Assembly (NCBI RefSeq): GCF_039652435.2
Contig: NZ_CP190246.1
Span: 2,914,001-2,978,000 of the forward strand
Length of the DNA: 64,000 bases
Reading direction: 5' to 3'
Source: Niabella insulamsoli
Lineage (GTDB): Bacteria > Bacteroidota > Bacteroidia > Chitinophagales > Chitinophagaceae
Made by a program: the position numbers and the translations under genes. Of the stretch, positions 60,620 to 64,000 are shown piece by piece. Positions within the stretch are counted from its first letter, which is position 1; every line of letters starts with the position of its first letter. A model generated the notes under the pieces. It worked only from the letters and a program-made list of their open reading frames with translations, had not been told where the DNA came from and searched no databases.

Positions 60620-62470
60620 TTATTTGCCAGCCTTGTTTTGCTTCTCTTTGAGTTGGCGTTGCTGCTCCTGCACCTGTTCAAGCCGCTCCTGCCATTTTGA
60701 TTTTGTCTTTGGCTTCTTGCGGTTGGCCTGAATTTTTGCCAAAATCTTATCGTGATCAATGATATAGTTTTGAATAACAAACTGAAGCGCCAGTGTAATG
60801 ATATTCGATACGGTATAATACCAGGTAAGCGCCGAAGGCAGTTTATTAAAGATAAAAAGCAGGAAGATCGGCATGATATAAGGCATGTATTTCATCATCG
60901 GATTACTTTGATCCGGCGTCATGCTCATGCTGTAAAGTGAAATCAATAAACTGGTAATTACCGCAGTGATGGTAAACAAACTGAGGTGGTTTCCTAAAAG
61001 CGGAATAGTAAAACCGAAAGTAATCGGCGCATCGTAAGCCGAAAGGTCGTTGGCCCAAAGAAAATCCACGCCTCTCAAATCTACATTAGCATTAAAGAAA
61101 CTATAAAGGGCAAAGAATATCGGGATTTGCAATAGCGCCGGAATACAACCTCCGAGCGGGTTTACGCCTGCCTCTCTGAACAACTTCATCTGGTCCATAC
61201 TCATTGCCTGCTGGTCGCCGCCATGCTTTTCCTTCAGCTTGGCAATTTCGGGCCGCAGCGCTTTCATTTTGGCGCCACTCAGGTAGCTGCTATAGGTCAG
61301 CGGAGAAATCAGCAACCTGATAATCAGCGTCAGCAATGCGATAATGATTCCATAGCTCGATACAAACCCTTTAAAGAAGTTGAAAATGGGGATGATAACA
61401 AACTGGTTTAATGGCCTCACAAACGCATAAACGCCCTGGCCCAGGTTCACCATTTTATTCAACCCGTTACCTTCTCTTTTTAAAATATTATAATCGGAAG
61501 GACCGTAAAAAATGCTCAACGGAATAGTAGCGGTCGCAGCCGGCGTCACATTAACGCGCATATTAGCGGTGGATTGGGCTACGATATGGCTTTCCGTTTC
61601 GGGCATGCTCCAATCTACTTTTCCGCCCGAAAAATTAGATTTTGCTATCAGGAAAGTGTTGAAAAAACGCTGCCGCACGCCTACCCATTCTACCGGCTTT
61701 TCGAATTCAACCATACTTTTTTTCCCGATCGTGTGGTAATCGAAATCACCATCTTCCATATAGCCGATTTGCGTATTCTGCCTTTCAAACTCCAGGTCCG
61801 ACTCTTGCTGGTGTGCTTCGTATTGCCAAACCAGGTTCAGGTTTCCCTGCGTCAGCAACTGTGCCGGCTGGTTCAACACGATATTAAAATCAATCTTATA
61901 ACTATCCGGATAAATAATATATTGATGCTTGATATAGCTGGCTGCCTGTGCGCTGTCGCCGCCGGCCAGTTCAAAACTTACCACCTGTGATCCGTCGGGG
62001 CCATTTTCTACTTTCCCATTGCTAAAAAACAGGTCGGTGGTTTGTGAGCTTTGATTAGCCGCCGTGTTAATGGCATAACCGATTTTATTAAAATCGGCGG
62101 CGGCCAATAGTACCTGTTTCTGAGATTCAGCATTTTTAAACTGCTTCAGCTCCACATATTTGGGCTGGCCTCCTTTATTTGTAAAAGCAATCTTAAACAC
62201 GCTGTTTTCCGCAAACAACACCTGTTCTGTTCCCTGCGCGGCTTGCTGAAACATTCCGGCTTTTGTAACCTGTAACTGAGAATCGGCCTTCGCCGCGTCC
62301 AAACGCATAGCGGCCGTATCTAATTTGGGCTGCATCGCTTTCGCGATAGAGTCCTGGCGCGCCTGCTCTGCCTGGGCGGCCCGCTGTTGCCTTGAGTTAT
62401 AGAAAAAATAGAAAAAGAAAAGTAAAGCTAAAAGGGAAAACCCGATGGCCGTATTACGATCAAACTTCAT
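60620..62470 (-). CDS. yidC: Membrane protein insertase YidC
   Basis: From 62470 the protein has an N-terminal anchor (IGFSLLALLFFFYFF), a large periplasmic beta domain (about 60-355) and a conserved five-span core beginning FFKGFVSSYG with NPLGGCIPALLQIPIFFALY. It inserts and folds inner-membrane proteins with or without SecYEG. A basic tail (KKPKTKSKWQERLE) is usual. Length 616 fits Gram-negative YidC. Confidence 0.96.
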   Translation of the reverse strand: MKFDRNTAIGFSLLALLFFFYFFYNSRQQRAAQAEQARQDSIAKAMQPKLDTAAMRLDAAKADSQLQVTKAGMFQQAAQGTEQVLFAENSVFKIAFTNKGGQPKYVELKQFKNAESQKQVLLAAADFNKIGYAINTAANQSSQTTDLFFSNGKVENGPDGSQVVSFELAGGDSAQAASYIKHQYIIYPDSYKIDFNIVLNQPAQLLTQGNLNLVWQYEAHQQESDLEFERQNTQIGYMEDGDFDYHTIGKKSMVEFEKPVEWVGVRQRFFNTFLIAKSNFSGGKVDWSMPETESHIVAQSTANMRVNVTPAATATIPLSIFYGPSDYNILKREGNGLNKMVNLGQGVYAFVRPLNQFVIIPIFNFFKGFVSSYGIIIALLTLIIRLLISPLTYSSYLSGAKMKALRPEIAKLKEKHGGDQQAMSMDQMKLFREAGVNPLGGCIPALLQIPIFFALYSFFNANVDLRGVDFLWANDLSAYDAPITFGFTIPLLGNHLSLFTITAVITSLLISLYSMSMTPDQSNPMMKYMPYIMPIFLLFIFNKLPSALTWYYTVSNIITLALQFVIQNYIIDHDKILAKIQANRKKPKTKSKWQERLEQVQEQQRQLKEKQNKAGK

Positions 62471-62514
62471 TATAAACACTATTTTTTTACCCGAAGACCC
62501 CCTTCGGAGAGGCG

Positions 62515-62522
62515 CAAAGATA
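62515..62522 (-). promoter_or_regulatory. -7 element of the yidC promoter
   Basis: TATCTTTG on the minus strand matches TAnnTTTG, 45 bases before the yidC ATG. A small CCGAAG/CTTCGG hairpin lies between. Confidence 0.6.
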
Positions 62523-62649
62523 AGTAATGTATAACAGGATCGTTATATTTTGGCAAAGTATTCAAAGGTTTAGAAAGGGTGTCGCCTGGCATTTTTTCGG
62601 GTTTGTGGATTGCCTATATAACTTATATTTATGGTCAAAAACCAAGCGT

Positions 62650-64000
62650 ATGCCCATAAGAATGACCGACGATCCGGAAGATCAGCAAAACGATTACAAT
62701 AACGACCGTGGCGGTTCGTCCAACTCCTCGGGCGGTGGCGGCGGGTTATTTTCACTTTTGCCGCTATTGTTAAGCTTGTTTAAAGGAAAGGGGATCATTG
62801 TTCTCCTCGTCGCAGGAGCAGCCCTATGGTTTTTCATGGGAAAAGGTGGTGGCGGTTGCGGCAATATGAATATTGCGGATGTGGCCCGGCAGGCTTTTTC
62901 CCAAAGCGGTTATAGCTACAACCCGGACGAATTTAATAAAGCTTCTATTTATGAAGGCCTGGAAGATGATCCGAATAAAAATCCACTGCCGGAAGCAGTT
63001 TCTCTGCTGCGCTTTGCGCCTCGCCGCGGCGATCAGGGTGCGCAGGGCAGTTGCGTAGCCTGGAGCAGCGCTTATGCCGCACAAACGATTCTTACCGCTG
63101 CCGCCACCGGCAACGACCCGAACAGCATCGCCTTTAGCCCATCTTACCTGTACAATCAGATTCGATTGGGAAATGATTGCCAGGGCTCATATATACAGAA
63201 AGCCATGGAAGCCATGAAAGTCAACGGTGGCGTGGCTATAAGCCAATTTCCCTACACGGACCAAAGCTGTAGCAACACCCCCGGCGGCGCCACTATCCAG
63301 ATGGGCCGGCAAAACACGATTCACGGTTTTACCAGGTTGACGGAAGGCGATAACCTCAATCAGATCAGTGTGAGAGCGGTGAAAGAACATTTATCGAAAG
63401 ACGCACCTGTTGTAATTGGAATGATGGTGGGCGAAAGTTTTATGCAGGGAATGATGGGCAAAGATTTGTGGCAGCCACAAGGCATCGACCAGTCGCAGGT
63501 GGGCATGGGCGGCCACGCCATGTGCGTTATCGGATATGACGACAGAAAATACGGCGGCGCCTTCCAGATTATGAACAGCTGGTCGCCGCAATGGGGCAAC
63601 AATGGTATTGCTTGGGTGAGATACCGCGACTTTAAACAATACGTAAGGGAGGCTTATGGCATCGACCCGCTGCCCAAAACCGCCGCTGTTGCAGCCCAGC
63701 CGTTGGAGTGCAGCATCGGGCTGGTCGATAATGTTACGCGGCAGTATATCAAACTAAAGTCGGCGGGAAATAACAGTTTTCAAACCGTCAACCCAATTGC
63801 AGTCGGCACTCGCTTCAAGATGGAGGTTAAAAACGCTACACCCTGCTATATTTACATCTTTGGGCAGGAAACGGATGGCAGCAGCTATGTATTGTTTCCT
63901 TACTTGAAACCTGGTGAAAGTAAATCCAAACATGCGCCTTATTGCGGCATTACGGGCTATCGTCTGTTTCCAAAAGCTCAATCGATGGAAGCCGACAATA
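62650..64000 (+). CDS. Membrane-anchored papain-like (C1) peptidase with a DUF4384-like tail, cut by the window edge
   Basis: The frame from 62650 runs off the right edge with about 450 codons visible. A Gly/Ser-rich start leads into a membrane span (LFKGKGIIVLLVAGAALWFF, about 46-65). The papain-like domain has the nucleophile C135 in QGSCVAWSSAYA, H289 in GGHAMCVIGYD and N309 in NSWSPQWG. From about residue 370 comes a strand-rich segment with CYIYIFGQETDG and YVLFPYLKPGE, resembling DUF4384. Such pairs are seen in secreted or sensory proteases; the substrate is unknown. Confidence 0.85.
   Translation, partial: MPIRMTDDPEDQQNDYNNDRGGSSNSSGGGGGLFSLLPLLLSLFKGKGIIVLLVAGAALWFFMGKGGGGCGNMNIADVARQAFSQSGYSYNPDEFNKASIYEGLEDDPNKNPLPEAVSLLRFAPRRGDQGAQGSCVAWSSAYAAQTILTAAATGNDPNSIAFSPSYLYNQIRLGNDCQGSYIQKAMEAMKVNGGVAISQFPYTDQSCSNTPGGATIQMGRQNTIHGFTRLTEGDNLNQISVRAVKEHLSKDAPVVIGMMVGESFMQGMMGKDLWQPQGIDQSQVGMGGHAMCVIGYDDRKYGGAFQIMNSWSPQWGNNGIAWVRYRDFKQYVREAYGIDPLPKTAAVAAQPLECSIGLVDNVTRQYIKLKSAGNNSFQTVNPIAVGTRFKMEVKNATPCYIYIFGQETDGSSYVLFPYLKPGESKSKHAPYCGITGYRLFPKAQSMEADN

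Overview
The window looks like chromosome from a Bacteroidota bacterium, most likely of the Chitinophagaceae. The grounds are: TAnnTTTG-type -7 promoter elements before many genes, almost no Shine-Dalgarno sequences, SusD and TonB-receptor protein families, DUF6428, HYC_CC_PP and GxxExxY families, a phosphosulfolactate synthase, and the gene order tRNA-Thr/Tyr/Gly/Thr - tuf - tRNA-Trp - secE - nusG beside hpf, xerC and rpsU. Genus cannot be fixed from the sequence alone.

Layout. Bases 1-3.7 kb hold the start of a dihydroorotase-like gene, a tRNA-Pro, and a B12-type radical SAM gene coupled to two membrane proteins. Bases 3.7-14.7 kb form a metal and oxyanion resistance island: DUF305, an HMA/AraC regulator, GxxExxY with palindromic repeats, CopA, a CopZ-like chaperone, a multicopper oxidase with a C-terminal extension, a methyltransferase, ChrA, DinB, then arsR - DUF6428 - arsC - VOC with no arsenite pump. 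Bases 14.7-20 kb hold a sulfatase with a SusD C-terminal remnant behind it, an SF1 helicase, a muramidase and a lipoprotein. Bases 20-40 kb are mostly housekeeping: gcvP, a sterol-desaturase-like hydroxylase, proBA, accA, dapA, a thioesterase, a GT39-like glycosyltransferase, secA and cydAB.

Bases 40-46 kb are the translation and export core: nusG, secE, tuf, five tRNAs, hpf, xerC and rpsU. Here nusG is closed by a terminator instead of running into ribosomal protein and RNA polymerase genes. rpsU has one of the few strong Shine-Dalgarno sequences in the window. Bases 46-49.4 kb hold an exported JAMM-domain lipoprotein and a secreted partner, flanked on both sides by copies of a roughly 115-bp palindromic repeat; this is the least explained part of the window. 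Bases 49.4-64 kb hold ribE, a JmjC-like cupin, a second metal locus (HYC_CC_PP protein plus a TonB receptor carrying an HMA domain), a second sulfatase, comA-aroE, a TPR protein, yidC, and a membrane-anchored papain-like protease that runs off the end.

How the genes fit together. Two copper loci can be read as one pathway: the TonB receptor and HYC_CC_PP protein at the outer membrane, the multicopper oxidase in the periplasm, CopA and the CopZ-like protein at the inner membrane and cytosol, and the HMA/AraC protein as candidate sensor. SecA, SecE and YidC are the export machinery. The assignments rest on motifs read by eye; no database search was run.
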